DNA of 64,000 bases from Tanytarsus gracilentus (GCA_038502055.1 JAXRKN010000043.1:3472001-3536000), one strand, 5' to 3'. Shown: positions 13,101-27,500, counted from the first letter of the stretch. Translations and numbers: made by a program. Notes: generated by a model not told the origin, from the sequence alone.

Positions 13101-14009
13101 ATGATGACGACACAAGCACAAAAGACGATCTATCGATTCATTCGAGTACCAGAGCTCACGCATCAAAATGCAAACACCGTTGTGCTGATAAAGCAACCTG
13201 AAACCACGATCGCAAGAGTACAAAAAATAAATAATCATCCACAGGAGCAGCCGCAACAGCAAGTGACAGAGAATGGCAATAATAATGAGAAGAAAATAAA
13301 GACACGAGTAAGTACTTGCACTCTTGCTGATGAACTGATGCGAGTTACTTTGATTGCCTTGTGGGGTTCATCGTAAATTGTGGGATTAAAATTATTTGGA
13401 TTAAGATTAATTTTATATTCACAAAAATCTAAATCCTCACCTTTAATTAAATTAAAATCATTATTTTTTGCAGCGTGACGACTATCGTCGCTTTCAACAC
13501 AATTTGATCGAGCGAGCGAGGAGAGAAAAGATTAATAATTGGATAATACAGTTGGGCAAAATTATAGATGATGACAATAGTGATGAAGATGACAATACAA
13601 ATTCTAATAATAATCATTCGACAACAAAGAATGGCGGTGAAGCGCTTTCGAAGGGTGGAATACTTGAGAAGGTTTGGAGTGATGAGACGTGAAAGTTTTC
13701 TTTTATTAACAAATCAATTTTTATTGTTAGGCCTGCGAGTACATTACACATCTTAAATCAATTATAAAGCAGCAACGACAGCCGACAGCGGAAGACTCGC
13801 TGCACGAAGAAATTCGTCAACTTCAAGACGAAAATGATAAGCTTAAAATTGAGAATGTCATGCTGAAGCGAAAGTACGAAATTGAAGACTTGGATGACGA
13901 TGAAATTCTTCTTAAACGTTCAAAACCCGACACCGACGTCTTTAACTCACTCATTGAGTTCAGCGATTCTTTACCTGGCGATGAGAATTTGGATGATAAT
14001 TTAGCATAA
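13101..14009 (+). CDS. Usf: USF-like bHLH-leucine zipper transcription factor
   Basis: USF factors bind CACGTG E-boxes as dimers. Four exons (13101-13307, 13474-13671, 13731-14009) are in fact three coding exons, all joining in phase 0, giving 227 aa. Exon 2 opens with the basic region RRFQHNLIERARREKINNWI (about residues 74-93), which keeps the His, Glu and Arg that contact the E-box. Helix 2 is SKGGILEKACEYITHLKSII, spanning the exon 2/3 junction, followed by a heptad-like zipper (EIRQLQDENDKLKIENVMLK). The C-terminal tail is acidic. The loop between the helices is expanded by about 20 residues rich in Asp, Asn and Ser. The N-terminus is short and low in similarity, so an additional upstream coding exon cannot be excluded; the Met at 13101 is the first in frame after a plausible splice acceptor. 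Confidence 0.88.
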
Positions 14010-17000
14010 CTCGAATGTGACAATTTTTGATGGTAATTTTATTTTTAAGTCTATTATTTGAGAGGTTTGTTGTTTTACTCAAGGGATGGTCGCTGAAAAT
14101 TTTTTGTTTGAAGTGAAATCCCTTGAAAATTTCGAGAAAAAATTGTCACTTTTAACTCAGTGAGAAAGATTAATTTTTGAAAACCAAAAATATATTAATT
14201 TAGATGGATTAAATTTAATTCAATATTTATTCTCTTTTCCCACAAAAAAAAAAATTCAGTTTCTTTAATGAGTAAATTTAATTTATTTTTCATCGATCTC
14301 ACTGAGTGACTAAAAATAAATAAAAGTCCACGTGCAGTGAATCAAAAGAGTAAATAATTCATAAACTAAGACACTGCTTGTGTAAAGAGAATCTCCTTGT
14401 TTGTGTAATTATAAGAATAAGAAACGATAATAATCGCAAATCATTTAGCGGGTTTAAAATAATTAATTGAAACATGATTAGAGAAGGAAGGTAAAGTATG
14501 CATACGACAGAAACTTCGATTTTAGGCAAAGAAAAATATTTAAACGATTTAGAAAAAGAAAAGTTTTAAATTTTTAAGGTTGTGCAATAAATAAACCTTA
14601 AAAGTTGAGAATTTTAGCAATAGCAGATGGAACTTTTTGAGATTTTTCCTTGGTTTTTTGTTCCTTAGTAGTTGATTAAGAATTGTTTGTTAAGTTGTAG
14701 AGAAACGATATTAAAATTAGTAACGACTTTAGAAGTATTCCAAAGAATTCATAAATGAGAAAGAATCTTAAATAATTATGAAGCAATAATCAATAATTGT
14801 TGATTTTTTAGCGTTGCAGTTTGTGTAAATTTAATTAGTGAAAAAGAATTGTTTTAAAATATTTATTAAACTTTAAGTGAAATGATCAAGAAAATTGCTC
14901 AAAAAAATATTAAAAACCTCAGTCATCAGTCCTTAGAATTCGCTTATAGTTCAACTAATTGGTTTTTTGCTTGTTTTGTTGTGTAGAAATTTTTTTATCT
15001 AATTTTAATGGCGATAACTTAAAGACACATCAACAAGATTAAAATTAATTAATCTTTCATGTGAAGAAATAAATCTAATCCAAGAAAAGGAGGGTTGAGA
15101 TGAAGATCATAATCATCTTAATTAAGGCACAGCTAAAGAAAACTTAATTGCTCTCATCTCAGCTCTCTATTTAGTCCTCTCAATCTATCTTAATCTATAT
15201 TGCATTAAAAACTATGTTAATAACCGAAAAAAAGAAAAAATATTCGATGAAAATAAAGAAGAAAAAATTTATCGGTTTTTTAAAACATACAAAAACATTT
15301 TGTTATTTTTTTAGAGACATTTTCCACTTAATTAATGTGTGATAAGCCAATATTTGTTCGCACACAGATTTTCATTGTAAATTACAAATCAAGCGAATGT
15401 TAATGTTTTTGGTGTGGCAATTGATTGCGGTTTGGAATTAATTTTTCATGAATAATTAATTGTTGCTGATTATGAACTCAATTAACAGCTTTGTTCGCAC
15501 AATATTTTGCTCTCCTCCCACTGCTTTTCGGATGATTTATGGAACGACGCATTTTGATTAAATTTAATGTGAGTTCGTTGCCAAAATTATTTTAAAGCGC
15601 TTAAATTTCTAATTTATCAGAATTTCAATTAAAAATTCTCAATTTATTTAATCTAAAAAATGAAACAAAAAAAATCTTTTAATCACACACAGACTTTTCT
15701 GCCGATCATCAATCCAGCTTTTGTGTGTCCGAACATAAATTAAACCTTCAAGCACACACCGCACTCATGTGCATCAAGTAGTGAGCATCGTCAAAAAAAG
15801 TAATTTAAGGATTAGATTAAGCTTTTTGTCGGGAGAATATCCACACGCATATGCTACACACCGCACTACACGAGCGATGATGATTTTTGTCAGTCGCTCC
15901 ACATGCTTCATGAATTTACATATACGGGTTGTGCTGCGATTAATCGAGCGAGAGAGATCTCTTTTTTTATAGAGCTTTAATTTTCTCCCCCCAGTTCGTA
16001 AATATTTTCGAGAGGAGGATTTAAAGCACTTAACCTGTCACTGACTCTGATCTGATGTACTGCGTGTGTTCAGATGAGAAAGAAGAGATTAAGGAACTTT
16101 TCTTTCGGTGAATGGAGTAAGAAGAAAATCCGCGGAATTCATGTTAAAATCTTTTTTTAACGACATCAAAACTTTCCCTCAATCATCTGCATTAATGACT
16201 TTACGAGGGAAGTTTTAAACTTTCGAGTTTATGATGGAAAGACTTAAAAATTTCATTCGAATGAGTTTGTGGCAAAAAAAGCTTATGAAAATTCAATAAA
16301 ACTTTTGCCGTTCTCTTAATTAAACATGAAATTTAAATTTAAATGTCCAATAAAAAAATTTTTCGCATGTAGTTTTAATTAGTTTCAAAATATTCAAGCG
16401 AAACATTGAAATGCGTTTCGGTGGGAAACTAATTTGCAATTTTTAACATATTAAAAAAGTTTTTCAAACTCGTTTCATAGAACATTAGCGTGGAATTTAT
16501 TTTACATGTTCACTAAATTTTTTGAATCCAGGGAGATTTTCAGAAATTCCAGGGATTAAATTTTTGAATGCCGTAAAATTAGCTCTTTTCCAGCTTATAA
16601 AATATTCACGTTAATTATAAATTCGCTTGTCATATTGCACGACATGACTAGCGAGCATCAAATGCACCAGAACGTGTGCGATGAAATAGTTTTGCATTTG
16701 CATATTTTTCTTCCATTAAATTTTTTTAAAAATGCCGCAAGCATTAGTTTTTTCCGCCGAATATAAATTTATTCAATGTTAAATGAGCTTTTGTGTCATG
16801 TGTGGGAATTTTATCGAGAGCACTGTCAAAAAGTTATTGAAAAATATTTTTTGTCGCTCGGAATTTTAATTTTAATTGAAAAACCTCAATTGATTTTGAC
16901 TTTTGAGTGCGATGATTTAAAAATATTTTGATATCAGTAATTTTTCGAGAGTTTCTACGTTATTTTTTGGATTTTATAAAATTCAAGAGAAATATTTTAA

Positions 17001-17506
17001 TGATGCCAAAATTAATGAGCGAAAAAATTTAAAGTTCCACCGAAAATTTTTTGAAAGCCTAATTAAAAATTCAAATATCTCATTTTAGAGATTAAAAACA
17101 TTTTTATCTTGAAATTATTTTCTATTCCGTCAAATAAATTATTCATGAGACTTTTTGTTTCAATATTGTTTAAACAGACACGTGTAAATCCTTTTTACAT
17201 CACTTTGATAGATAAAAGCTTTTATGTATTTTCATCTTGAAATATTTTATGGCTTTTGTGAGTTTGTTTGAGCAACAAAAAAATTACCGAGCCTCAAGTT
17301 TGTATGTTTAAAAAACATTTTAAAGAGTTTTTAAAATTTTTAAAAATTTAAAAGAAAAATAACTTTTTATATTTTTAATTGAGTTTTTAAAGTTTTGGAA
17401 TCTCATAAAAAATTGCATAAGCATAAAAGCAAATTAAGGTCATTAAATTTTCGCCAGCATATAACAACATCAAAAAATGTTTACAAACCCACACGTGGGT
17501 GTTGCC
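14010..17506. other. Gene-poor AT-rich region after USF
   Basis: No supported coding exon, RNA gene or mobile element was recognised. The first 300-600 bases are probably the USF 3' UTR. A slightly GC-richer patch at 15700-16130, with many CACACA/TGTGTG words, could be regulatory but shows no defined motif cluster. Confidence 0.5.
14314..14319 (+). terminator. Poly(A) signal AATAAA for the USF-like gene
   Basis: First canonical AATAAA on the coding strand after the USF stop codon, about 305 bases downstream; another lies near 14587. The assignment rests only on position and motif. Confidence 0.4.
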
Positions 17507-18510
17507 GTGTAACCTACTTGTAACAGATCAGTATTGGCTTCCCCTTTTGGCTTCCCCTTCTGGCCTCCCCTTTTGGCTTCGCAAAATGGCTTCCCAAAAT
17601 GGCTTCCTAAAAATGGCTTCCCAAATTGGCTTCCCAAATTGGCTTCCCAAAATGGCTTCCCACTGTGTTTCGACTGTGTTTCATTTTCCATTGTGTTTTA
17701 TTTTCCATTGTGTTTCATTTTCCACTGTGTTCCATTTTCCATTGTGTTTCATTTTCCACTATGTTCCATTATCCATTGTGTTCCATTTTCCATTGTGTTC
17801 CATTTTCCATTGTGTTTCATTTTCCATTGTGTTTCATTTTCACCATGTTCAATTTTCCACTATGTTTCATTTTCCACTATGTTTCATTTTCCACTGTGTT
17901 CCATTTTCCACTGTGTTCCATTTTCCACAGTGTTCCATTTTCAGATCCATGCCAATCAATTCCTGATGCAATTACGAGTTCAATGAGGCACATGAAGCCA
18001 TACTTCTAAAAAATGGACATTAGTGGCATTCCTTGGACACTCCTGGCCGGCCGTGACGGTCATTCTTCAAAAACCATCAATGCTAATCAATTCCTGATGC
18101 AATTACGAGTTCAACGAGGTACATGAAGCCATACTTTTAAAAAATGGACATTAGGGGCACTACTGGCCGGCCGTGATGGACATTGGTGGCACTCTTGGAT
18201 GGCCATGATAGACATTCCTCAAATATCATCAATGCCTTTCGATTCCTGATACAAATACGAGTTCAACGACATACATGAAGCCATATAACAGGAAATTTGT
18301 GTGAAAAATGGCATTTAGGGCTGTCCATGGCACGACCTGTGGTCATGACCCTCATAATTCCTAAAATGGCCGAATCTAAATTCATACACCTACCATTTGG
18401 CGAAAACTAGAAGTCTCTAGCTATCTCAGGAGCCGAGATCTCGATGGAACAGACGGACGGACGGACGGAAATAGGCGCATATAAGTGTTACACCACTTCG
18501 TGGGTTACAC
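17507..18510. repeat. Composite repeat, candidate non-autonomous mobile element with minisatellite core
   Basis: The block begins GTGTAACCTAC (17507) and ends with GTGGGTTACAC (to 18510), whose reverse complement begins GTGTAACCCAC, so the ends form an imperfect inverted repeat. From left to right it holds about nine short units around GGCTTCCCAAAAT (17535-17662), about fifteen copies of a 17-bp unit (17682-17943), and three diverged copies of a 100-150-bp unit beginning ATGCYAATCAATTCCTG (17949, 18080, 18232). A unique right part follows, with GACGGACGGACGGACGG near 18452. It has no transposase-like ORF. No target-site duplication was clear. It could be a MITE or satellite-rich Helitron-like element; the class is not determined. 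Confidence 0.6.
17682..17943. repeat. 17-bp tandem minisatellite (CATTTTCCATTGTGTTT)
   Basis: About fifteen consecutive 17-bp units with a few substitutions each (TTG/CTG/CTA; final T/C). Because 17 is not a multiple of three and the unit lacks stop codons in all forward frames, all three plus-strand frames stay open across the array. The resulting Cys/Phe/His-rich translations are artefacts. Confidence 0.92.
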
Positions 18511-21500
18511 TAAAAACGTGAAAAAAGTTTCATTAAAAAGCATTTTTAAATGTCTGTAAAATGAGAACTTATAAGCGCAAACAGCGAGCTTGCATTTTAA
18601 CAAACTTTTTCCTTATACATCTGGCTTAAGAGTAAGCGAGATAAAAAATTCAGAATTGAGAGCAATTTTTTCTAGAGCTTAATCCGCATAGCATGAGTAA
18701 AAGGAACTTTGAAGTTAAATCATGAATTATTTGGTAAGCAACGACAGGAAGGAGTTTGGGTAAAGCCACAGTCGAGAAGTCCATTTACGAAAGTAGAAAA
18801 TCTGTTCATATAAATAAATTTATATTTGTGTGCTGCAACATAAAAGGAAATCGGATGATGACACTCAACTTCAATTCTCAATGATATTCTTGGACACTTG
18901 GAATTTTTTGACTACACAAATTGTCTTTATTGTTCTCTCGAGGGTTGCCATGGATGTAAGAAATTCTTTTGAGAATGTCTAAATTTGGAATTTATTTAAT
19001 TAAATTAGTTTTTGAATAATTCATGCATAAAAGTAATTTTATTAGGATTTGAACTTTTTGCTGTAATTTAATGAGTTAAATTTTAAAACCAGCTCGTTAA
19101 AAATTTTGCAATTTTTTAAATAATTTAGCAGATTAAAATAATTTTTGTATCTTTCATGCCATTTTCTAAAGGTCACTACAGGATAATTTTCAGTTTATCA
19201 TGGGAAATTACTGAGCAAAAGTGAAAACTCTGAGTAAAAACTTTTTAATTGCTAAATTTTTTTATGAAAACCCATCTCAGCTTCTGACATGAGTCGAGTG
19301 TATTTTAAGCCTTCTCTCGGTAAGCTCTGAAAGTTAATTGAAAATAAAGTATTTCCATGAAAAAGTTTATTTATTAAAATTTTCTTTCGCATGAAAAGTT
19401 TTTCATTATTTTATTTAACTCGAAATTTATTCATCACTTTTTCGAATGACTTTCATTTTTCCTCACACATGTGTTTTGGTGATAGATTGATTACCGGGTA
19501 ATTTTATTGCTTTTCATTTTTCATTCAAGTTAAGGGGAAAGACGTGATTTTGAGGTTTTTCAATATGAAAAATGTTTTTTATTTATTGAGAATTTTTAGC
19601 TGAATTTAATTAAATTTTTATTTTCTCATAACACAAAAATATTTTTTTAACTTCTAATTTCATCGCGTGCGCATTTTCTAATTTCATGTTTTTCTCACAT
19701 CTCTTTCATGTTCACCATGGAATTTGCTTTTGTTATTTTAAGCCTTTGAGTCCTTTGCGACCCATTAATTAAGCACAAATTCCGTCCATTGACATACTCT
19801 TTCTATCTGCTTTTGCTTTTTGTACTACAAACAGTGTGGTGAGATGAAAATGCACCGAATGTAGAGAAGAGAAAGGAAGTCGAGTCAATTAAAATTCTTC
19901 AGGAATGTTGGCGTGAAATAAAATTAAATTTTTTGCCTCCAGTGTAGAGATGAGAAAAGTTTTTGTGGAGTTTTTAGTTTTTACCGCTCAGTTCATATTT
20001 TGAATGAAAATAAATATTTTTAAATGTCTTTCAGTGAAAAGTTTTTGTCATTCATGGGATAGGAAAAACTTTTTAAAAATACAATGTAGAAGCTTGAAAA
20101 AAATCTAATGGTGCGAAGTTTTACGTTCACATGTGAATGTTTCTATGGTAAGTTATAAAAATTGTATTTTAAAATTAAATTTTTGTCTCTCTCAAATGCG
20201 TTTGTATTATGCGTGACCTAACTAAACAATGAAGTTCAATTTTCCAACCTACCTCAAGGCTCAAACTTATTCTCACGCCATTTTTCCTTGAAAACTTTCT
20301 TCTTTATTTTTTTTTACCTCCACATGTGAACGAGTGTACAATTTCGTACAAAATGCCACACATCTCCACGAAATGTGTACAAACTTTTATAGCATGCGAA
20401 AATTTCCTAATTGAAGCTATTTCCATACACGACACGACAATAAAAGCTTTTTTCTTCTTTAATGTATTAAAGCGGAAAAAGAGAATTTTGTCAACCGTTT
20501 AAGGTTCTTTGTGGATATTCAACTTTGAGATTATGACAGTTATGAAACTGATGTGCGTGATTATTTAGGCAATGAACTGTTAAGCTGCGATGGTTTTGCG
20601 GAATTAAATGTGAGCTTTAAAGAATTCATAAACGATGCAACTTTGAAACAACTTTAATGTTTTATGAAATCGAGCTTTTAAGTTTAATGTCCTGCATATT
20701 TCTAAAATTCCTCTCTCGAGCTAAAATATGCGCTCACATTAAACTCCCATGATAAAAGGCGAGTAATTATCAAAAGTTATCGTCTATTATGGCCCAACAC
20801 GCAATTTATACGCACAATAGAATTTCTTACATAATGATGAGAATTTGAAGTTCCGTAAAAAAAATTCCACTTAAAGCCTCCCCGAGCAATGACAATTTTT
20901 CACTTTCGCGCGTGTAATTTTGAGGGAGAAGGGAGCAAACAATTATCGTAAATTATAAAATGAAGGCACTAATTTTAAACGTTAAGTGAGCGCAATTTAA
21001 GCTGAAAGAGAAAACGGACAATGAAAATTTCATTAAAGTGAATTTATTTCTTTCGATAAATATTAAATTAAATTTGTTAAAATTCCAACAAATTATTCAA
21101 AAAATTTTCACACCCGTCTAAACCAAACCTTAAACATTTCGCTCCACGATAATCATTTATAATTCCTTTAAATTCCTTCCGCTATAGATTGTTGGCTGCA
21201 ATTTATTTATTTAAACGAAATTCACCTGCGAAATATCCAATAATTTTCCACGTTGGTGAAATTCCATCTATACGTACATTTAATTTTTTGCTATATGATT
21301 CCGCCTCGCCATGAATGAGAAACTGCAAGTGAAATCGCATTTAAATTGGAATCAAGGAAAAAAATTCTCTCGTTCGCACACAAAATATCCAATTTTTCGA
21401 TATGGAGAGGAGAAAAAATTGCAGTTCTGTATTTTAATTCAGCACCTCAACGATACATTTTTTTATTTAAAATAAAATCGTATGCGGAAGAGTGAAGAAT

Positions 21501-24500
21501 CCGGTCGATATGATAAATTGAGGGTATTTTCACCAATTCATCGATACGACGTGGTCTTTCAATTGGAAAATATTGGATTTACTTTGAATTAATAGGTTTT
21601 TAAATCAGATTTTAAAATTAGTTTATTTTTAAAAATTTAACGTTTTTTTCGATTTAAAAAAATGAATTTTAAAAATTTCCTCACATTTTTACCATTTTTA
21701 AAGTTTGTAAATTTTTATGATCCATGAACGATTAAATTTTAAAATTTTCATGAAAACTTTAACTTGGCCTCAAGCGACATATCTACAAAATAAATCCAAT
21801 AATATCCCAGTCGATAATCAGCTGATATATGAAAATTATTCCATCAACTCCTCCACAAAAATAATCAATTCACACGTGCCAGGAAAATTATTATTATGTC
21901 AGGTTAGTGTTATAAGTGTTTTGCATGCACACTCTATGAGGTTAGAGAGTATTGCCATAGCAAATTACGTTTTCGAACTGATATTTGAATAAATTTCATT
22001 ATGCATTCAAGATCTGCATCATAAATTTGAATTCTAATGCAATTCACAAATCATTTGTTCACTTTAATGTGCTGATAATGAGAAGAGGAAAAAGTGATGC
22101 TGCAAGAGAAACTTTTTCTCGGTATTATTTGTTGTATTTTAATTATACCAATGTAGATTCAGGCGAAAAAAGTTTTCTCCAATTAACTTTCTCCTTCTCA
22201 CTGTGTTGCATACAGAAAAAAGTGTTGTACGGATATTAAAGAGAGGTAAGAGCAGCATGTAATTTTCACATAACTCACAGCGAGTGTGCACATTCGAAGC
22301 TTCGAGTTACCAGTAATTATTTTTTTTTTGTGCAACATAAAACTTCACACCGTGAAGTTTAATGAGAAGAAAAATCCATTAAATATTGTCGAGGGTTGGA
22401 ATTATTTAGATGCACTTGTTGAACTTGAAAAAGTGAACAGTATTGATATGACTCATGAATCATTAAAATAAAGTTTTAGAAAATTATTCCTTGAGTTATG
22501 ACCAGAATTAAATTTTATTTCAGATTTTTATTTCGAATTAAATTCAAGAGCTCGCAGCTGTCGTAGCATAAATTGTCATACTTACATGCACATTCGCCTC
22601 AAAATTTATTTAATGTTCATCCACCGAATGACATTTGAAATTATTATTGAAACATTTTATTTGCATATAAACTTTTCATGTGACATTGACTTAATGCGAA
22701 TATTTACTACACAATGTGTGTGAGTGTGCTTTCGTGCGTGCGAGGAATCAATAATTTTTGCGTACAGCATCTGGCGAACATAATTCAAGCATGCATGTTG
22801 CTACTCGACCACTTTAATATATTTAAGGATCGATCATAAAAATGTGGGTGGATATTTTTTATGATGATGAAGTTTAATTATTTTTTGGGAGTAATTTATT
22901 GCAAAATATTCAGATAAAATAACACGAGTGTCTTTTAAGGAAAAAGATACATCTTTCAATTTATTTGTTATCATTCAAAGAATTAAGGTTTATTTTATCC
23001 TTCTCAGAAGCTTTTTTCATTTTACCTTTTTCAAAAAAAATTCTCGTAAAAGTTGACACAACACAAAACATTCAGAAAATTAAAATTTTCACAATTTTCA
23101 GGTTAAATTATTTTCATTGACTCAAATTCCGGCTCAAATTTCTCGTTCAAAAAAAATGTAAAATTTTCCGAACAAAATTCATATCGAAACTAATTTTAAA
23201 CTAGAAAAAAAGCTCAACAACAAGGGTAACACGTCGCATCAACAACATCCAAGGCAATATAATGCTGTTTGTCATTCGGATGTTAGTAACAAAGTTTCAG
23301 TAACAACAGCCGAAAGAGAGAAGAGCAAAAAACTTTTTCAATAGACTTTCACAAAACATCAACATGTGTGTGGATGCAAAAAGTTTTTCTCCTCTTTTTC
23401 GTGAAGGAAAATGTTGAAAAATATGAAAACTCTCTCCATGAGGAACATAAATTTCGACAATCTGCACCCACACACTCGAGTGAGATTTATACGTGCGATT
23501 TGATAGAGTTGAAAAAAATTATGTTGATGTCACAATATGTTCGTTAAACATGAAAATAATGCAATGGAATATGAATTTGAGAATTTATGAGGATGCTTTT
23601 TTTTGCTAGATAATCGTAAAATTATGAATGTGGGCACAAAACAGCTTAGATTGTAGATAAAAGATATTTGAGATTTTATTGAAAAACTAGACTACAGATT
23701 CAACAGCTTGAAATGAAGGAAAAAATTCCTAAATGAAAAAAGCTAATTAATTACGGCTGAAATTTATTTCGTAAACTGCCGACCTCCATTGATGGTGATG
23801 AAAAGCTTAGTGGAAGAAGAAAGAAACAGAAAAAAGGGAAGAAATCAATAAATTATCGAATTTCCCTTCATTATCGCCGACATTCAATCTCGAATCACTT
23901 TGTCTCTTCCTTTACCATTCAATACATTGCCAAGGAATATTATCGGCATGACATTAAATCAAATGAAGGCACATCAATCTTCTATAGCTTTCATTTAATT
24001 TGAGCGGACCTCGGAAGAGAAAATAAAATTTTTACAATTGAAACGGAAAGTTAAAAGAAAATATTTTTGGTTTTCAAAATTCAATAAGAGTTGAGAGGGA
24101 AGAAAATATTAAAATGTTCAAAGTTCAAAGGCGGCATAAAAAATATTTTTTTTTTATTTAAAAGATTTTCGAGCAAATGTCAAAAAACCGTTAAAATTTG
24201 AATTTAAATACTAAAAAATATGTTTTGAAAAATTGAAAATTATAAAAATATTTTTTCAATTTAATCTTCTTAACATGGAAAGAAAAAAACTTTTTTGATT
24301 TTAGGATGAAAAAGATTTTTTGTACTGAAAGAATTATTGGCAAGGGTGGCGAAGCACTTGACATGCTTTTATATCTCTGCTATGGGAAAATTTCATCCCT
24401 CGTCTGCCTCATTTTTATTCTCTTTTATTTCTTTTCACCTCAATGCCTTCTAAGGCCTGTCTCTCTACGAAAAAAATACGAATCTTCTATTTCACTTTTA

Positions 24501-27500
24501 TAAGGAGCTTGTTTACTTACCTCTCTCAGCCTCGTATGTATTGTGCAATCAATGATCATCGCAACTTCCTCGCTCATCCTCCGTTCTTATGAAAAGCTGA
24601 TACAAAATTTTTTCTCTCACGCTGTGTGACAATTGAACAAAAACTTAGGAGCAAAATGGCACGTGACTGAAACGTTGCTGTGAGGAAAATTGCTAAAATA
24701 ATTTCCGAGTGAAAATTGTCAAAATCGATTTTATCAAATGTCTTTCGGAGAATTTTTGCTTTTCGAAATGTTAAAAAAGTGAAAGAAATTTTTGTTAAAT
24801 TTAGGCGAATCAAATTTTTTAAATCCTCAAAGCAGAGTAATTTTCACAAGACACAAATGCTTAATTGACTATTTATTAAATTTGTTGCAATAATTCTTAA
24901 TCCTCTTAATTTTTAATGCCAATATTCAGTTTCTCTTTCCTCATGTAAAATCATCTGAACTTTCTAGGCACTACGTTCATAAATCAAGGGACCCATTGAG
25001 TGAGAGCAATGGCATCATATGTTGAGGGATAATAATCATAATCATATCTTACACTTTTCTCATTAAAAGTTCACATGCTTTCCCGGATTTTATTACGGTC
25101 ACAACGGTCGTTTCAATACACAACAAAGACCAAAAGCATCATATTCTTCACGCTCATCAATTTGATATTGATTTTCACATTTTTTTAGGGTTGACCTTAT
25201 AGAAATCTCATCAGAGGAATAAATTGTGTCTTGTGAGTAAGTTTGTTTAGGCATCTGGTGTGACAGCTGAAAGGAAATGCAGAAAAAAATTAAATTTTGA
25301 TTCACATGAAAAGAAACAAATTGTGGACAGTAAATTCATAAATTTAAAAGTTAAAATTAAATAAAATTTAAATTCGTCATTTTTTCTCTTTAATTTACTT
25401 AAAGCACGAATTTTACATTTTATATTCATAAAAAGAATTTCCATAAAAGTTTTTAGCGAAATATTTTTTAAGTGAAGCATTATTCTTCTCCCTTTTTAGC
25501 GTTCAACTCCTCACGAGTACAATTTTTATGTAGATGTATGGCGAGATAATGAACATTGCACACATTTTCGTATAAATCTTCCAGCCAGAAACGACTCCCA
25601 ATGCATTTTTGCCTCCTGGCTTTTATCGTCGTACATCGTACATGCTTCCAGCACCATAGTCATTCATTTCGAATGTGTTTTTAAGGATAAAATTGAGCTG
25701 TTGCATGTTGAGGAAACTTGATATGAATCAGCTGGTGAATTTTTAATGTCGCATTACTTGGCAATGTAAGCGTATGTGGGTGGGTTAGTTTGAGTGCAAT
25801 AAAATGCACTTGATGCACCAAAAACTAAAAGTTTATTGATTTAAAAGTTACAAGTAAAAACATTAACGAGATTTTCTTTAATTTATCAGTTTAAATAATT
25901 TAACTTTAAACCCCTCGCAGCTTAAAAACTTGCACGAACTTAGCATTCAGTTTGTTGCCATTAATAAATTACTTTTTCAACATTTCAGCATTCTTACTAA
26001 AAAAACCCTTAAAGTGAGGTTTGAAGCCACTGAGTAAAAAATAAATTTGCATAAATGTTTGCTCGAGAAAGTCTCGATGATGATAATGATGATGGTTTTT
26101 TATAGTTGGTGAAGGTGAATAAATATTGAAAATTATTATACTTACGAAAAGAACTGAAGCTATTTGTATATAGGTAAAGCGATGGAGAGTGAGAGAATGA
26201 ATGAGTTGAAAGTTTCGAGATTAAAAAGTAAAAAAAGAAATGTTTCAAGAATTCGTTTCCATTACCTTGGATAGAAATGCAAACTTAAAAGTCACTCATT
26301 CGGATAACAATGGAGAGAAAGGAAAAAAAATTAATGCACATCTCGAGTGGTTTTTTGTTCTTTGTGCTCAAATTCTAAAACCATAAAAAGTCCTTATGGC
26401 GAAGGGAAGTTGTGAAATTTATTTGAAAATATCATAAAACTTTTAAAAATTTGTAAAACGCTTTAAAAAATATTTTTAAATAAAGTTGCAAAATTTTATT
26501 TTATTTTTCTGAATGACAAACCTCATGTCATTCGTTTTGATGCCTTTCGGCATAGAATTTCAAATAATAAATGAATATATGAAAGCTGGGAAGTATAAAA
26601 TTGCAAATGCAACGCATCAAAAAGCATAAGAATGTCAACAATTTTCTATTGACAAATAACTTTGATGTTCAGTCTTCACACTCACATATTTTGCCTTTAA
26701 CTCCCTCGTGAGTGCTGAGTGTGAAAATCAAAAAAGAAAAAATTAGAAAAGGATTCGTTTGAACTTTTCATTATGCGGCATGTGGTGATGAAAAATTTCT
26801 CGCGAGCGTGAAAATATGCAAATTTATTCGAAGATCTAATGTTCACAAAATGTAAATTTTAAAATCATTGTTTAAATATTTTTTACTTTAAATCGAGTAA
26901 AACTTTTTTAAAACCATCTTGAATGTCAATTAAATGCGCTTGATTTAAATATTCCTCAACATCACGTTTTAGTTCCTCTAAAATTAATATTCACAAAGTG
27001 TACACTTCATTCATCATCACCACCACCGCCACTTAATAATGAAGTCTCTTTCACTCTCAGAACTAAATCGTCAGCGAGAATTATTCAAATTCAGAAAGGT
27101 AAGAAAAGTTTTATGGGGGCGCGCGCAATAATGCGTAAAATATGGGAAGATTTCTTAATTGAATTCCTGAATATTTCACTTCAAAAACCTTCACGTGTGA
27201 CGTTGAAAATATTTCTCGACATCCCATGTTACTCATTAAGCACGATGAAAATTTCATCATAAACACATCGTGTGCATGCCAAAAACTTCTAAATTCAAGT
27301 GATGGAAAATTTCACAGTTTTTTCGTACCAAAATGGTAAAGTGAAAGCAGCTGAGGGAGAGACAAAAATTCGAGGATGGCTCACCCTTAAAAAAATAATA
27401 TTTTTTTGTCATTCTTTAAAAAACATAAAAAATTAGCTGAGAAAAATTTGAGTTTTTTTACTAGCTTTTCAATATCCACGGATGAAAATTAATTTTTTCT

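Noticed and set aside
17499..18009. Three overlapping 127-155-aa plus-strand ORFs rich in Cys, Phe and His
   Set aside because: They are the three frames of a 17-bp minisatellite without stops; the repeat-derived peptides have no independent support.
18449..18472. GACGGACGGACGG as an independent microsatellite locus
   Set aside because: It is part of the composite repeat's right portion rather than a separate feature.
21717..22471. Three consecutive small plus-strand ORFs in the gene-poor region
   Set aside because: AT-rich, without recognisable domains or consistent splice sites to chain them; treated as non-coding.
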